Assembly (NCBI GenBank): GCA_037447605.1
Contig: CM074813.1
Span: forward strand, 1,986,211 to 2,043,488
Direction: 5' to 3'
Source of the DNA: Zygnema circumcarinatum
Taxonomy: Eukaryota; Streptophyta; Zygnematophyceae; Zygnematales; Zygnemataceae
DNA: 57,278 nucleotides
The position numbers were made by a program, and so were the translations under genes. The notes beneath the pieces were generated by a model that saw only the letters and a list, made by a program, of their open reading frames with translations, had not been told where the DNA came from and made no database searches. Each line of letters opens with the position of its first letter. Position 1 is the stretch's first letter. Shown here in pieces: positions 35,501 to 47,248 of this stretch.

Positions 35501-38500
35501 ACTCAAAATTTTAGTTTACAAATATTCCTCAAAGTTCAAGTTCATTTAACAACAAACGAAATCGAATGAACAAAAAGAAACTGCAAAAACGGTCTTGTAG
35601 CCGTGTCTTTTACCATGGCAGATATCCACTCTGAGATGTCGCGACTCAGATGCTTAATGTTTACAGGCCAAAGCAAGGTAAAGTAGAGAACTCTGACTCA
35701 CCGAGTCTAGCTCAAAACCCCTCTCTTTCATCTCCAAAAAGACAGCTTCTGCCTCCTCCACCTTCCCCAAATGGCCATACAAATCCATCACCATATTTAA
35801 GGTGCCTTTTGAGGGTCGGTTTCCATCCGCCTTCATCGCAGCCAGGGCAGTCTCCACCCCTTCCAAATCCTTCCTATAGAAATGGTACGCAATTATTGAC
35901 CTCCAAGTAATGTCGTCTAAGGCAATGTTTGCCTCATGCAACTCCTGAACATCAACTCCAACACCAAGGGTAAGAGCACCTTCACAATAACCAACTAGTC
36001 CCAACAAACAAGTGAATTGGCATGAATCTCTTGAATGCTTGAAAAGAAGCAGCACCTTGGCAATCTGCAGCATCTCCTTTGGCATGGGGTGCTGCTTGTG
36101 GTAGCCTTGCATGAGGCCCCTAAGCTGCCATGCGGAGGGCTGCCATCCCATGGCTCTGAGGTCCATTAGGGTTTGGTCGACGGCTGCCCACTGATCTATG
36201 GAGCACGAGCATGCTCTCAACACTGCGTCTATGAAAGCCTGCGCAGCTCCAACCCGCCTGTGTTTAGGAAGGGAGGAAAGGGAAGAACGGGAAAAAAGGG
36301 GGAGGATGGGAATGGGTGGAAGGGAGGGGAAGGTGAAGGGGGAGGGAGGGGGGGATAGGCGGAAGAAATTAAGAGGTGGCAAGAGGTTAGAATTTTGCGA
36401 GAAGGGGGGGGGAGAGGGGGAGGGGGAGGGGGAGGAGGAGACAGCAGGCTAACCTGATCCGGCATCACACCTGCAGACCGCATGTCTGCCAGAACAGACG
36501 CCACAGTTTCCATGCGTTGGCCTCGCCCAAAAGTCATCACTAAGTTCGCATAGGTGCGCAAGTTTGGTGGAGGTCCTGATTCCTGGAGAGGACCCATCAT
36601 GCCCGGAAAAAGAATGTTTTTTTTCATGAAGCGAGCGAGCGATAAAGAAACAGGTGGAACGCATGACATGACGCATGTTAAAACACGTTCACTTCAGTCG
36701 CCAATCACTGTATTCATGTCTTCCTCTAACAGTAAGAAAATGCTCCAGGTTTTAGGCTCATATTTTAAGTAAGGAAGCCTCACGCACCTTAAGCTCCCCA
36801 TATAGTTGAGTCACATCATCAAGCATGAGTTCTGAGCCCAGCGAGCGGAGAAGATTGTTGTATAGAGCGATGTCCGGCCGTACTCCCCTCGCATTCATCT
36901 CATGAAGGAGCCCCACTGCCTCCTCCATGCGCTGTGCCGCTCCGTAGATCCCCACCATGATAGTGTATGTGATCACAGTCACCGAGGCGTCATATTCTGT
37001 ACAACCGGATGGGTAAAGGGGGATCTCCATGTTTCAGAACCTTTTTGAAATGAATTCTCGCGTCTTGTATGGTGAAGTATGCAGCCAATGTTAACGTCAG
37101 GAAGTAGGTGGAAAAAGTTTCCCATAAGTTAACGAAAAACACTGAAGTTGAAAGCTGTTCTGTTCAAAATTGTATTTGTGAGTTACTAATACTATTCCTT
37201 CAAAACGGAAAGGAGACAACTGGAGAGAGTGAGAGGGAGGAAGTGTGAGAGGTAGAAGGAAAGAGGCTGACCATGGCGACGAGTAATCCACTGGAAAAGC
37301 TCACTTGCAGCATCCACATTTCCTGTGAGCCCAAATGTTCTCAATGCAGCGTGGAATGTGAATATATCCATAGGCACATTCAGCTCCTCCATTTCCCGCA
37401 ATAGCCTCAGGGCTTTGTCGTGAAGCCCAGCCTTCAAGTACATATTTAACATTGAGTTGTATGGTGGGGTGAACCTGCGCAGCAGAATTATATAAGCACC
37501 TTCTTCCCCTTCTTCAAACTACAACAAAAACCAAACCGTTAACTACATTTTTTTCAGAACACCACCAGATGGAAAACGTTTGTCCTTTTTGCATCTCGTT
37601 AAAGCTATTGAAGCGAATGAGGATTCAGATAGGGTTCTCTGAGTAGGATTACACCAACTGGTGGGTTTACCCCATATCAAGATATCCACTCACTTAATCC
37701 CTTGCGTATTCATCTGAACGAGAACCCTTTCCGCCGATGCTACCACCTTCAGAGAGGCTTCCCCGGTGTCTTGCGATTTCTGCAGCCCTGTCATCAAAGT
37801 CGTAAAGGCCTTCACTCCAGGCATTACTCCAAGACCCACCATTCGATCGAACGTAGTCAGGGCTAAGTCCACCTGCTTGGCCCTGACTTGCCCTAAGATG
37901 ACAACTTCATATACAGAATCGCTTGGTAGTTGACTGCTGCTCTCAACCTGCTCCAAAATGGAGTCCACAACTCCCCACTGTTCGGCATCTCCAAGAATGC
38001 GGAACACATTTGCAAGAGCATCCATGTTTTCCCTTTCCATTCCATTCTGCTGCATCCACTGGAATATCTCTAAAGCTTTTTGCCAATCCTGCAGAACCCA
38101 GACGCCATCACGGGTGAGCGTAAGGGCAAGAGTCTGGGGTGGGCTGCGGAAAGGGAGAGCTTAGAGTTCGGGTGAGCGTTCGAACATCAGTCACAGTCAA
38201 TCAAAGTGAAAATTAGGACAAGGCTAGGATCAAGACTCTGAGCTTGGCTCGAAACGATGTTAGAGATAAACGGTTATTGCCCGAGGGGCAAAATTCTGAT
38301 AACTTAAACCGGAAAAAGTAATGAAGTTCATTCTGTATAATCCACAGAGAAAGGTCATAATAGAAACAAACCGTGCTTAAACTTCAACATCATAATTTAC
38401 TACAAACAACAACAAAAATAAATCAAATATACTCTTACATGCATAGCCTTTGATCTTCAGACTGAGAGAACAGCCCAAACCCTAAAAATCGTTTGAACAG

Positions 38501-39530
38501 ATAACGAATTGAAAAAAGAAAAAAAATCCAAAATGCGAGTGACTGCAGATTTCCACATTCTTCTAACCTGCTGTCTCGAAATAATTGTTGCCAAATCCAT
38601 GGCTCCGAGCTTCTGACACCGCTGTTCCATGACAACTTTCAAGTCCGAACCATCCGGAAGGTTTCGAATAAATCCAATAAGTTGCAACAGCTGTCGAGAC
38701 CCGAGTCTTGGAAGCTTCTCGGGAGCTTCCTCGGGTTTCTCCTGAGACTCGAGAATTCCCAGCCTTACAGCCTCTGCCGATCCTTTGTCGACCAGCCCTT
38801 TGTTGTGCATAATGCGGCTATTTCTGGGTCCAAAAGTCGGCGTTTCTATGTCCGAATTCCTCCGTGGAACTTGGACCTGTTCTAGATCAAGCGATCTTTC
38901 CCAAGAGTGTTTTTTTGAAGCCAGATCGCCAGCATAAGTAGCAGTCCCAGTGTCTCTGCTCTGCCCTAAAACGCTTCTCCGCTCTCCCTCTCTCCCTCCA
39001 CCACCCTTCCTCTCCGCATTCTCTGACCGCCGCCAGCTCTTCCCATCTACCTGCTGCTGCTGCTGCTGCCCGCCGTTAGCCCGAATCTCCTGCCCCCTAA
39101 CCCTAATCGCTGTACTTCGTTTTCCCCTGAAATACCCTGCAGGCTGTCGTTCCGAGAAATCCGGACAGCCTTCCACGTGCTCCTCTGCATCCGTGAAGCC
39201 TCGCTCGTTCACCATGGCTTCCGCACAAATCATCAAGGGGCCCCCATGCTTCCTCCCTTGAGCCACAGCCCTCTCCGAGCTCGCCTCAGTCGCAGCAGCA
39301 CACTTCACCTTGGAGCATACCGCCTTCTGAAAGCAATGATTTGAGCTTGTCAATCTTCTGGAGCTTCCGGAAGAAGCCCTCGCGATCTGGCAAGGCGACG
39401 CGACGCGCTTGAGATGCTCCACCATAGCGGCCTCGCTGACGATCGGGGAAAGAAAATTAGCGGGGCTGCCGCAGGCCGCCATGGCGGCCGCTCCTCCCCC
39501 GGTCGACAGGAGGCTGTGCGCCATGGCCAT
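32555..39530 (-). CDS. P-class pentatricopeptide repeat protein, large
   Basis: Predicted chloroplast or mitochondrial RNA-binding protein. Minus-strand exons: 39530-38568, 38088-37694, 37474-37272, 36996-36788, 36582-36454, 36238-36056, 35944-35702, 35472-35263, 34704-34528, 33923-33679, 33034-32872, 32755-32555 (stop TAG); 1106 residues, phases consistent. Exon 1 gives a long, S/R/Q-rich, probably disordered N-terminus with a likely transit peptide (MAMAHSLLSTGGGAAAMAAC) and a short Q run. About 18 PPR units follow (for example CYNTMMNAYKQVGRGAEVE, AYNTVINACGKLLPLEE, VYNAMIDAYGKAQEYGSME, TYNILIGVYGE). The C-terminus ends DYLEAARWSLWMKQAGF plus an acidic tail. The WSLWMKQ ending recalls plant proteins like At4g30825 (BFA2, chloroplast ATP synthase biogenesis), from memory; orthology is unproven. 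For exon 6 I preferred the acceptor before AFIDAVLRAC, because the upstream acceptor is out of phase. Confidence 0.9.
33290..33665 (-). repeat. polypyrimidine tract in PPR intron (purine-rich on + strand)
   Basis: GAGAGA/GGGAGG-rich on the + strand, hence CT-rich in the sense of the PPR gene. Similar tracts occur in its introns at about 34210-34320, 34740-35025 and 36260-36440. Confidence 0.75.
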
Positions 39531-39717
39531 GGCGCTGACGAGGGGCGGAGGCGGACAGGAGAGCGCTGGGCGAGCGACACGTGGCCGGGATAAACCCCTC
39601 TGCCTCCGCCCACCCTCTGAGGGGAAGGGGCCGTACATCGTACGGATCGGCATGGTGTACGAACCGTACAATGATGTACTGTAACATTGTACTTCAACTA
39701 ACGTGGCGCATAAATGG

Positions 39718-40110
39718 CCGTTGGATGTGGCACGCTAGCAAGTGTGATCTTCCGACCGTTGGATGTACACCTGCGAGATTTCAGGAGTTTGGATAATAGG
39801 GGGTGTCAGACTTAACAAAATCTTACGAAAAGCGTTACGAAAAAAAAGGTTACGAAAGTACTCCGCCGCAGGAGGATCGCGATTATACTGGAGTACTCGT
39901 TCTGATGTCAAACTTACGAACACGCGTACTGAAATTTTTTAAGTCTGACACCCCCTAATGTCAACGTGGACAGACGGTAATATTACAACCGTTAGATAAC
40001 AGTTGGCGTGATTTGGCCGTTGGATATACCACGTTGACAGTCTGGTGGTTCAGGCCGTTGGATATGCCGCGTGGATAATCGGGCGATTTTGGCCGTTGGA
40101 TGGCCACGTG
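39718..40110. repeat. CCGTTGGAT repeats, about 38-bp period, interrupted by a MITE
   Basis: CCGTTGGAT (or CCGTTAGAT) occurs at 39718, 39756, 39989, 40017, 40055 and 40093. Three of the gaps are exactly 38 bases. Units commonly continue into a CACG or CACGTG word. The MITE at 39799-39955 splits the series. Confidence 0.7.
39799..39955. mobile_element. MITE family M, copy 1
   Basis: 157-bp element with ends GGGGGTGTCAGACTTAA and the complement, flanked by TA (39797-39798 and 39956-39957). Its interior holds TTACGAA/TTCGTAA words. A second copy lies at 56450-56582. Confidence 0.88.
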
Positions 40111-40287
40111 TTAGGTGCGACAAGCATAACGCTTTCCATGTGGGCAGTTGGACGGGCGGAGCGTTCGAATCTGGTCGGCGCGCATGGACCGCGGCCCCTG
40201 TTCGTGGCCGCCGCGCGGCCTCATGCCGCACGTGCGAGATCCCGCGGCGCGCGGAGGAGCGCCACGTGGCAGCGCCGCTGAGAGCCG

Positions 40288-43200
40288 TTGGAGGGGATGG
40301 CGGCCGGAGGCGTCCGCGCGCCCTCTGCCGCCATGGACTGCGCCGCAGCAGCCATGGCGCCTTGCTGGCATGCCCAAGCGCCCCGCGGCATCTCGCTGCC
40401 ACCAGGTGCGTTCCCTGCTGTTGCAATCACGTGTACGACGTCTTCTCGGCAGCTTTTCCGCCATGGCAGCGGGCAAGGAAGGTCGGCTGCATGGCGGCAA
40501 GAGAAGGGACTCTGCAGGGCCGCCCTACTGATGTTCAGCCATACCAGGCTTGACACGTGGCATCTCGAGAAGCTTTCCACGCCAGCATTTTTGGCCCCGA
40601 GCTTGCGTCACCTGTCCCCTCCGCGGCCATGGCTTCCGGCCGGCGCTGTCGCGGCCCTCTCTTCGTCCGTCGACAGCAGTGACGCATCTCCAACAGTAAA
40701 AAACGCCGCCTCCTCCTCCCCCTCCGCCTGCGAGGACCGCACTGAGCCCTTGTCCAAAATTAGGGTTTCCGACCTGACGACTCCAGAAGCTACGCCTTCC
40801 ACGCTTTCTGTAATGAATGTGAGAATTAAGCACAGCAGGGTTCAGAATGCGGAGGCTTTGGGAACGGTGAGGGAGAATCCATGGAGGGGAGGGATAGGAG
40901 GAGAGGTGGAGATGGATGAAAGCAACCTTGGCGGTGATACGCAGGCGAGGTTGCGGGAGGATTTTTCGAATGGATTCGTAGTGAGGGGAAGGGTGGGAGG
41001 AGTGACGGAGGGTGTGGGAGCGGGGGCTGGTCTGAGACAAGAAGTTGGAAGTCCTGCTGAGATTGCAAAGTCACGGTTTGAAGCGGAGAAGGAGGGGGTG
41101 ATAGGGGGAGGACGAGGCATGGCTGCGCCAGTAGAGGGAGGCGGATTAGGGTTCATGTCGAGTGGAAGTTTGCGAAGAGATATGGAAACTGCGGAGCTAA
41201 ATGGGAACGGAGCACGGTTCGGAAATCGACGGCAGGTGAACAGTGGTTTGCAATGCACAGGAATAGAAATGTAATTGAATTGAAATTTTGAGTTCTCTCC
41301 TTAAAGAAGTGCCGACAGTAACCGACTTCCATTTGCTGGGGTGGTCATGTCCAAAACTAGACTCCAATCAGGCGAGCTCAGCGAATCCATGGCGGGAATT
41401 CGCCGGAGGGATTACCGCTTCCTTCGACAAATGTCATTGTGGTCACGTTGGCTGCATGTGCCATTGCGTTGGCGCTGGCCATATCGAGATATAAGGGGAC
41501 TCGATCTTCCAGACTAGGTAGTTCGAATTAGACCCTGCACTTTAATGCATAAGCTATGGCATTCTTCGTATAGATAACATTCAGGTCCTTGATGCAAGTG
41601 AGCACATTCGTATGTTAATGGGTTTGTTGTATATGGCATTTGCTGCAATTATATGCAGGTTTGCTCTAGGCAAACGTTCATATTTATGATTATGAAATTT
41701 CAGGAGATTTGCAAATTGGAGGTCTCATTTGATTTAGGTGGTCTTCTGCAGAATACGCACCTCGACCGGTGGCAGCAGCAGTGGTATTCGAAGAACAACA
41801 GAGACCAATGCAGGTGCTTATTAACCTGGGCTCATTTCGGGTTACAATAACTTAACTTGTCCGAAATGAATCGTAAAGTCAGCAAAACAATTCTCCATGT
41901 ATAGAGAAGCACCAATTGCCATGTCTGTTATGATTGGTGTCGTAGTATTTTTTTATGAATTAAAGGCGAAAGAATCTTGACCTCAGGATATAGCAAATCA
42001 GCTCAGTTGACGCTCGAAATCTGAATATTCAAACTGAAAACCACATAGTGATTTGTTTGCATTGCTGACTTTATTGGACTCGTATGTACTTGGAATTGAA
42101 AGAACCATAGGCTCTGAGGCATACGAATCATATAACACACTTCATGTTATCTCCTGGAACAGTGAAGAATGTCCATTTCTCCCCGGCTTCTTGTTTCCCT
42201 GATCCCCGTTTCTACCTCTTTGTCTTTTCTCCTTTCCACTAATCCCTCTCTTTGCCCCTCGCTCTTCCCGCACTCTCCCTCGTCCCCTCCCACTCCCCTC
42301 CTGCCCCCTCTCTCTTTTTCCCTCTCCCTCTCCCTCCCCTCCCCCTCCCTTTCTTCCCATTCCCCCCTCCCTCTCCTTGTCCAACTCGTCCCTTCCCTCT
42401 CTTTCCTCCCTTTCTTTTTCTCGCCCATTTGAGCTCGTCCTATTTGTGACATCCCCAACTGCCAACTGACAAGCGTACTTTTTGCAGTTGCTGGGTCACT
42501 TCAAGGCAGAGGAGGCACCGCTGGAGGACCTTCGTCCTGTTCTGGCAGATGGGAGGTGGGTCCTAAAACAAACATTCAAACATTTTTCGGTCAGGAAAGA
42601 GTCAAAGAAGAAGGAATCATGCGATAAATTTATCATGAAGTTAATTTCTCAGCTTTCCTCAGTTCGAACCCGGCTTGTTATGTGATGAAATTGAACTGTG
42701 CTTGTCCGGCGAAGGCTTGAAGGTAAGCAACGTCACTGTGTCTGATAGTCGCTGAAACCTTTCGAAGCCCATTCTTTGAGAAGAAGTATGACGGCATTCT
42801 CCTGCCGCAGTTGAGAAAGTATTGACGAGGAATTTTGACGCAATTCAAGGGCGTTGTCACATGGAAATGGTTGTATGGCAGTGTCAAGCTCCGGAGCTCA
42901 GCTGCGAAAGCCTTTTTGCAAATGCAGGGAACAGCGAAGGCAGAGGGAGTGTACCTTGTGCCTCTCTCAGGGTGATTCTCTCCTCCATTATTCAAGTCAA
43001 GTCGAGTCAATCTCAGTCAAGCCAATGACTGGCGAGAGCAATGGCAAGTCGAGTCAACACGTGTGCATGCATGCATGCATGTTTGGGCACACAGATGTGC
43101 TAATCGACGGACTGCGGTGGATCCACCAGATTCCGTTCCGTAAGCGATCAGGAGGCACTTTTCTATGGAGTGAAAGCGTTACGAAACCAACAAATTACGG

Positions 43201-44190
43201 AGCGGGCGAAGGTGAGTCACATGTGACCGATGTCACTGCATCTGCTGCAGACTGCCACGTGCCTGTAAATAAGAGGAAGATCGCATATCGTGCGGTGTCT
43301 CTCTTAATCTCTCTGATTTTAGGGGCTTCCATTTTCACATGCCAGGTGTCAGCTCCTCCAGGTTACAGCGAACATCACACGGGTTATGCAGTGGACGTTG
43401 GGGATGTGCTCGCAGCGGAAACGCATCTGGAGTTTGGTACATCTCCGGCACACCTCAAAATCCACCCCTCATTGTCCCAAAAAACACGAAACAATTTGAA
43501 AATATAACCTGACCACAACTGAAAAAACTATTCACTTTAGGATTACAGAAAGATAAAAAAAAATTGAAAGGTTTTTGAAAATTTTCATGAGTTTTCTAGG
43601 CTCCCATTTTTTCCTTATTTTAGTTTGCTGTAGCATAAATCTACTTTTTTTAAGAATCGAATTCAAAGTACTCGCTCTCACCTTTGCCATTGATCATGGG
43701 AAAAGTAAACTATGGCTAATTATCAGACGTTCTTAGACGCATTCTTGCAAAACATAAACACCATAGGTTTTTGCCGCATTTCTGGTGCAGAGTTTGAGAA
43801 AACCGAAGCTTTCAAGTGGCTCCAAAAGAACGCAAACAGGTGAGAGTGCAAATGGGGTTAACTTTGTCCTTTAACTTCGCATATAACCGAAGCTCGACTG
43901 CTTTCCTGACTCAACAAAGGCGTTGCTCGCCGATTAGCTTGAAGAATAGTGTACCTTGATTACTGTTTTCTGGTCTAAGGGATACACACGTGTGAACACG
44001 ACAACCTCATGAGCTTGTGGGGTGTTCGCACTGGAGCAGGTTCCACTTCGAGATGTCGTTTCCTCGGCACAACGAGCAGGGCATTATGTACGAGCCGTGG
44101 CATTGGCGCTTTGTGGGAGACGCGCACAGCACGCTCGCCTTCCACGCTCAACGGCACGGAGCCGGTCAACGGCAGCACAATCAGATCTAG
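40288..44190 (+). CDS. VanY/DacB-type D-alanyl-D-alanine carboxypeptidase (peptidase M15)
   Basis: Zinc peptidase family that removes the terminal D-Ala from peptidoglycan stem peptides. Exons: 40288-41235, 41382-41517, 41752-41813, 42488-42555, 42882-42971, 43130-43211, 43346-43436, 43791-43839, 44040-44190 (stop TAG); 558 residues, phases consistent. Exon 1 encodes a poorly conserved N-terminal region whose first about 70 residues are A/S/R-rich and acid-poor, like a transit peptide. A membrane helix lies at about 332-351 (NVIVVTLAACAIALALAIS). The M15 domain runs from LLGHFKAEEAP (about 383) through VKLRSSAAKAFLQMQ, VPLSGFRSVSDQ and the motif SEHHTGYAVD (His472, Asp479) to YEPWHWRFVGD (Glu527, His530). 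All metal ligands and the catalytic Glu are present. Cyanobacterial-type proteins are the closest that I remember. The exon 1/2 junction is the least sure. Confidence 0.9.
42170..42440 (+). repeat. CT-rich tract in VanY intron 3
   Basis: CCCTCT/CTTTCT low-complexity sequence in the intron before the exon at 42488. Confidence 0.7.
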
Positions 44191-45312
44191 CTCTCTCTCT
44201 CTCTCTCTCTCCCACACACACACACAAACACATCGCTCTCGTACATTCTCCCCCCCGTCTCTCTCACCTCCTCGCTATTTCTCTGTCTTGCTCTCACATC
44301 CCACCCCCCCCCACGTCTCTCTCTCCCCCACTCCTCCCTCATTCGCCGCTCTCGCACATCCTCTCCCCCACCCCTCTCATCCTCTTATTCCTGACTTCTC
44401 TGTTCCTCAACTCTTCCTGTTCTTGAACAACCATCCGCTGAAGTTATGTACAGCCCATCTGCTGCAGTTCCACTCCATGGTTTCCTATTGCCGCTCCATT
44501 CAGATACAGAGGTAGGACTGCCACGTGTACATTTCCATCGTTCGGAGGCTTACAAGCTAGAAGCCACATGGCGCTTCAAGGAGCGTAGTAGAACACACCG
44601 CCGCTGTTCTTTATTCTTAGGGTGGAATAAGGTCCACGCTAAAAGCTTTCTGCATTCAGATTTTCAGTAGCTTTGTGGTGATTTATAGGTTTAGGGATGT
44701 CAGGGTTTCATGGTTTTTTAGGGTTTATTCTGGACCACCACCTGTCGGTATCACTTGTAGCAGAGAAGGCATTGCACGGTTTAACGCGTTGGGTCGCTGC
44801 TCACTATTCGTAGGTGGTTCGTAGGTTGGAGTTTTGTGAATGCTTGGTTCTATGCGCCGACGCAGAAGGACAATTGAAGTTTCTGGAATCCGTTTGGTTA
44901 TTTTAATTGCGTTTCATTTTTCCTATTTCCACTTTATTCTGTAAATCGACATGTTTTTTTTTTAGCGTAAGCCTCGAATGAACTTGGCGGTTCAATCCTC
45001 GATGTGTAGCACGACCGTTTCAGTCTTCAAGGGAGGTTTAAGAGGTTGAAAGACCAATATTACTGTTTGCAATGTTTGTGAAAACACGTGGCAAGAATGC
45101 AATTAGGGTTCCAATGATCCAATGAACATCGACCAAAGTTTTACGGGTTCGGGTCAACATTGACATTGCTTATTCAAACCTAAAAAAGATATTAAACAAT
45201 TAAAGAATACTGTTGGCTTCGAGCTGTCTGGATTTTTTGTCCCTCTTTTTCCTTCGAAGGTACGGGGTATCAGACCGAGGGTATAGCTGCCCTCGTGAAG
45301 CGAGCAGATCCC

Positions 45313-45756
45313 TCACTCACTCACTGCACGCATCTGGGCTCCTCTTGGGGGGGTGCAGATGCCCAGATCACCCTTCCTCCCTCCCCTCCCCTCCTCATCC
45401 CTCCGCTGCGCATGTCCCTGCTTCCGCCATGGATTGCCTACACGCAATAATTTGTCTGCATCTCCGTACAACACTTCTCTGCTTCTCGACTCTGACCCGT
45501 TTGATATCTCCAGCACCAAGACTTTCTTTTGAAGCGTTTGGAGGCTCTCAAATTTTACGTGTTGAAACTCAGCATCCAAAGTTTGAGCAAAACCTATCTT
45601 CAACATCAGCTGTGCGACTGAGTAAGACGGATCGTCCACGTACGAAAATAAGAGATCAAACTCAATATTATAATGCTTCACAGCGGTGACCTGCCTGCAG
45701 AGAGGCCACCGCCTTTGCATATGCACCTTGTATGATACTGCCTCTGCAGGACCCAT
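45313..45756 (-). CDS. hypothetical ORF, 147 codons
   Basis: Open frame including VTAVKHYNIEFDLLFSYVDD and LQTLQKKVLVLEISNGSES, with a balanced amino-acid composition unlike the low-complexity frames around it. I recognise no family. Near its start, a CTGCAG followed by GTCACC could be a splice acceptor, so it may be an exon of an unrecognised gene, or chance. Intergenic placement and lack of matching exons keep confidence low. Confidence 0.2.
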   Translation of the reverse strand: MGPAEAVSYKVHMQRRWPLCRQVTAVKHYNIEFDLLFSYVDDPSYSVAQLMLKIGFAQTLDAEFQHVKFESLQTLQKKVLVLEISNGSESRSREVLYGDADKLLRVGNPWRKQGHAQRRDEEGRGGRKGDLGICTPPRGAQMRAVSE

Positions 45757-47162
45757 TCCCCTGTCTTTCCACGTGGAATCCAGCTCATGGTTCTTAATTT
45801 CGTTAAAGTGTCATTTTTAGCTTGACCTTTTTAAGCCAATCTACTGCGAAAGATACCCAATCCGAGCCTCTGCACCCTCGACTGCGCAGATAAAGCTCCA
45901 GGCTGAAGAGTCACGGCTGCAAGTCCTCAGACTTCTCGCCCCTGAAGGGTGAAATGTCAAGGCCTTGACCTCCTCATCCTCGCACTCCACCGATCTCTCT
46001 CATCAGCGTCCTTCGCCTTCATATGAGCCCACTGCCCGCCTTGGCCGGCCCCCATGGGCGCTACCATAGAAAGGGCCTTTCCGTTACAGTGGAACTGCGT
46101 ATTCCTCAGTTCGCTGTACCGCGCCACGGAACTACTGGTGCCGTACGAACACCGTTCGCTGCATACCGTTGCGGCCTCCGTTCGCCGATGGCGGCTGACA
46201 CGTGTCGGCTCGTGTGCGTCGGCGTGGCGGTCGAATGCCGCCGATCGGTGGGACCCTCCTCTCAGAGCTCCTCTCCTTTCAACGTTTTGTTGGCCTCAGT
46301 CAGTAATCGTCGCATGTGTGGCTATCTATGCTGCAGCGAAAAGCATGGAATCTACCTTTTAAAGGCTCGTACAAAACTGGTTGGTTGCAAGACAATATGG
46401 AAATGGAAGCAAAAATGTTAGACGAGCATTTTGTTGAAAAAAACAAGCGTTGTGCGCTTCGATTTTGCTCTCACAATGAACAGCCGGAGGCAAATGATAC
46501 GAATGGAAGATGAATTTTAGCTTAGATTTCACTCTATCCAGCAAAGATGAGATCCCATACTGCCCCACACGCGCCTCCACAAGTTCAATCTAAGCAGGGA
46601 GTGCGAGAGACAACCAGGTCACATTGTGTACATTCATTAACACGTGGAGCAGAGCAACAGGATGGAACAAGAGGGAGCAACAGAGAAGCGAGGGAACTCA
46701 AAACCTGAAAATGCCCATAGAATGTCAATTTTTAAAATTGAGGCGCAAAAATATCACAGTCTGCCCAAATGCGGGTCTCTCTCTAATTTCCTGCCTTAAA
46801 AATGACATCTAGCCTGCTAGACGTCTACCGTAGTCTCTGCTACTTCTTTTTCCCGAGGTGGCATGCCACACATGGGAGATAAAAAAAAAGGCGGAAAATA
46901 ATGAAAAGGATAAGACGGAAAGAATAAAAAACGTCATTAAGGTCCTACATTTCCTGGAACTCCTCCACAAAGTTTTGCTGGCAGCGACAGCTGGCATTCT
47001 CTCTCTCTCAAGAGGCTCGTGCCCTGTCACTGTCACTGTTACCAACGTTGCACCGAAAATAATGAACCCAAAAAAGAGGGAAAACCCAACGAATTCCCTC
47101 TCCGCAGGGAAAAACATGCAGCTGCAGCCGCAGCCCATGTATGTACTCCACGCCCCCCCCCC

Positions 47163-47172
47163 NNNNNNNNNN
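47163..47172. other. assembly gap (10 N) inside poly-C
   Basis: Ten N flanked by long C runs on both sides. Probably a homopolymer that the assembly could not resolve; the true gap length is unknown. Confidence 0.95.
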
Positions 47173-47248
47173 CCCCCCCCCCCCCCCCCCCCCCCCGCCC
47201 CCCTTTCTGAGGGTCTATGAATGGGAATGACGACCTTCTATTGTGCCT

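Larger units (their letters stand above)
39531..40287. promoter_or_regulatory. shared upstream region of divergent PPR and VanY-like genes
   Basis: 757 bases between two divergent start codons. It holds a series of about 38-bp repeats built on CCGTTGGAT, a 157-bp MITE inserted among them, several ACGTG-type words (for example GGCCACGTG at about 40102-40110) and a GC-rich 3' part. No TATA box recognised. Confidence 0.45.
44191..47248. other. intergenic region between convergent VanY and zinc finger genes
   Basis: About 3 kb. It opens with a CT/CA microsatellite (44193-44230) and CT-rich sequence to about 44400, within the likely VanY 3' UTR. The remainder is unique sequence with no clear family. 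A 147-codon frame on the minus strand (45313-45756) is listed separately. Close to the zinc finger gene lie poly-C and a run of ten N (47163-47172). Confidence 0.5.

Noticed and set aside
36239-36257. Upstream acceptor for exon 6 of the second PPR gene (CACAG at about 36258)
   Set aside because: It puts the exon one base out of phase. The acceptor 19 bases downstream is in phase and gives a normal PPR unit (DQ|AFIDAVLRAC).
40071-40553. Alternative long frames across the start of the VanY-like gene
   Set aside because: GC-rich shadow frames; only the frame beginning at 40288 leads through a donor that joins in phase to the membrane helix and M15 domain.
284-42440. Idea that CT tracts always lie on the sense strand of introns
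   Set aside because: Counter-examples exist: intron 8 of AMP deaminase and the first intron of the first PPR gene are purine-rich on the sense strand.
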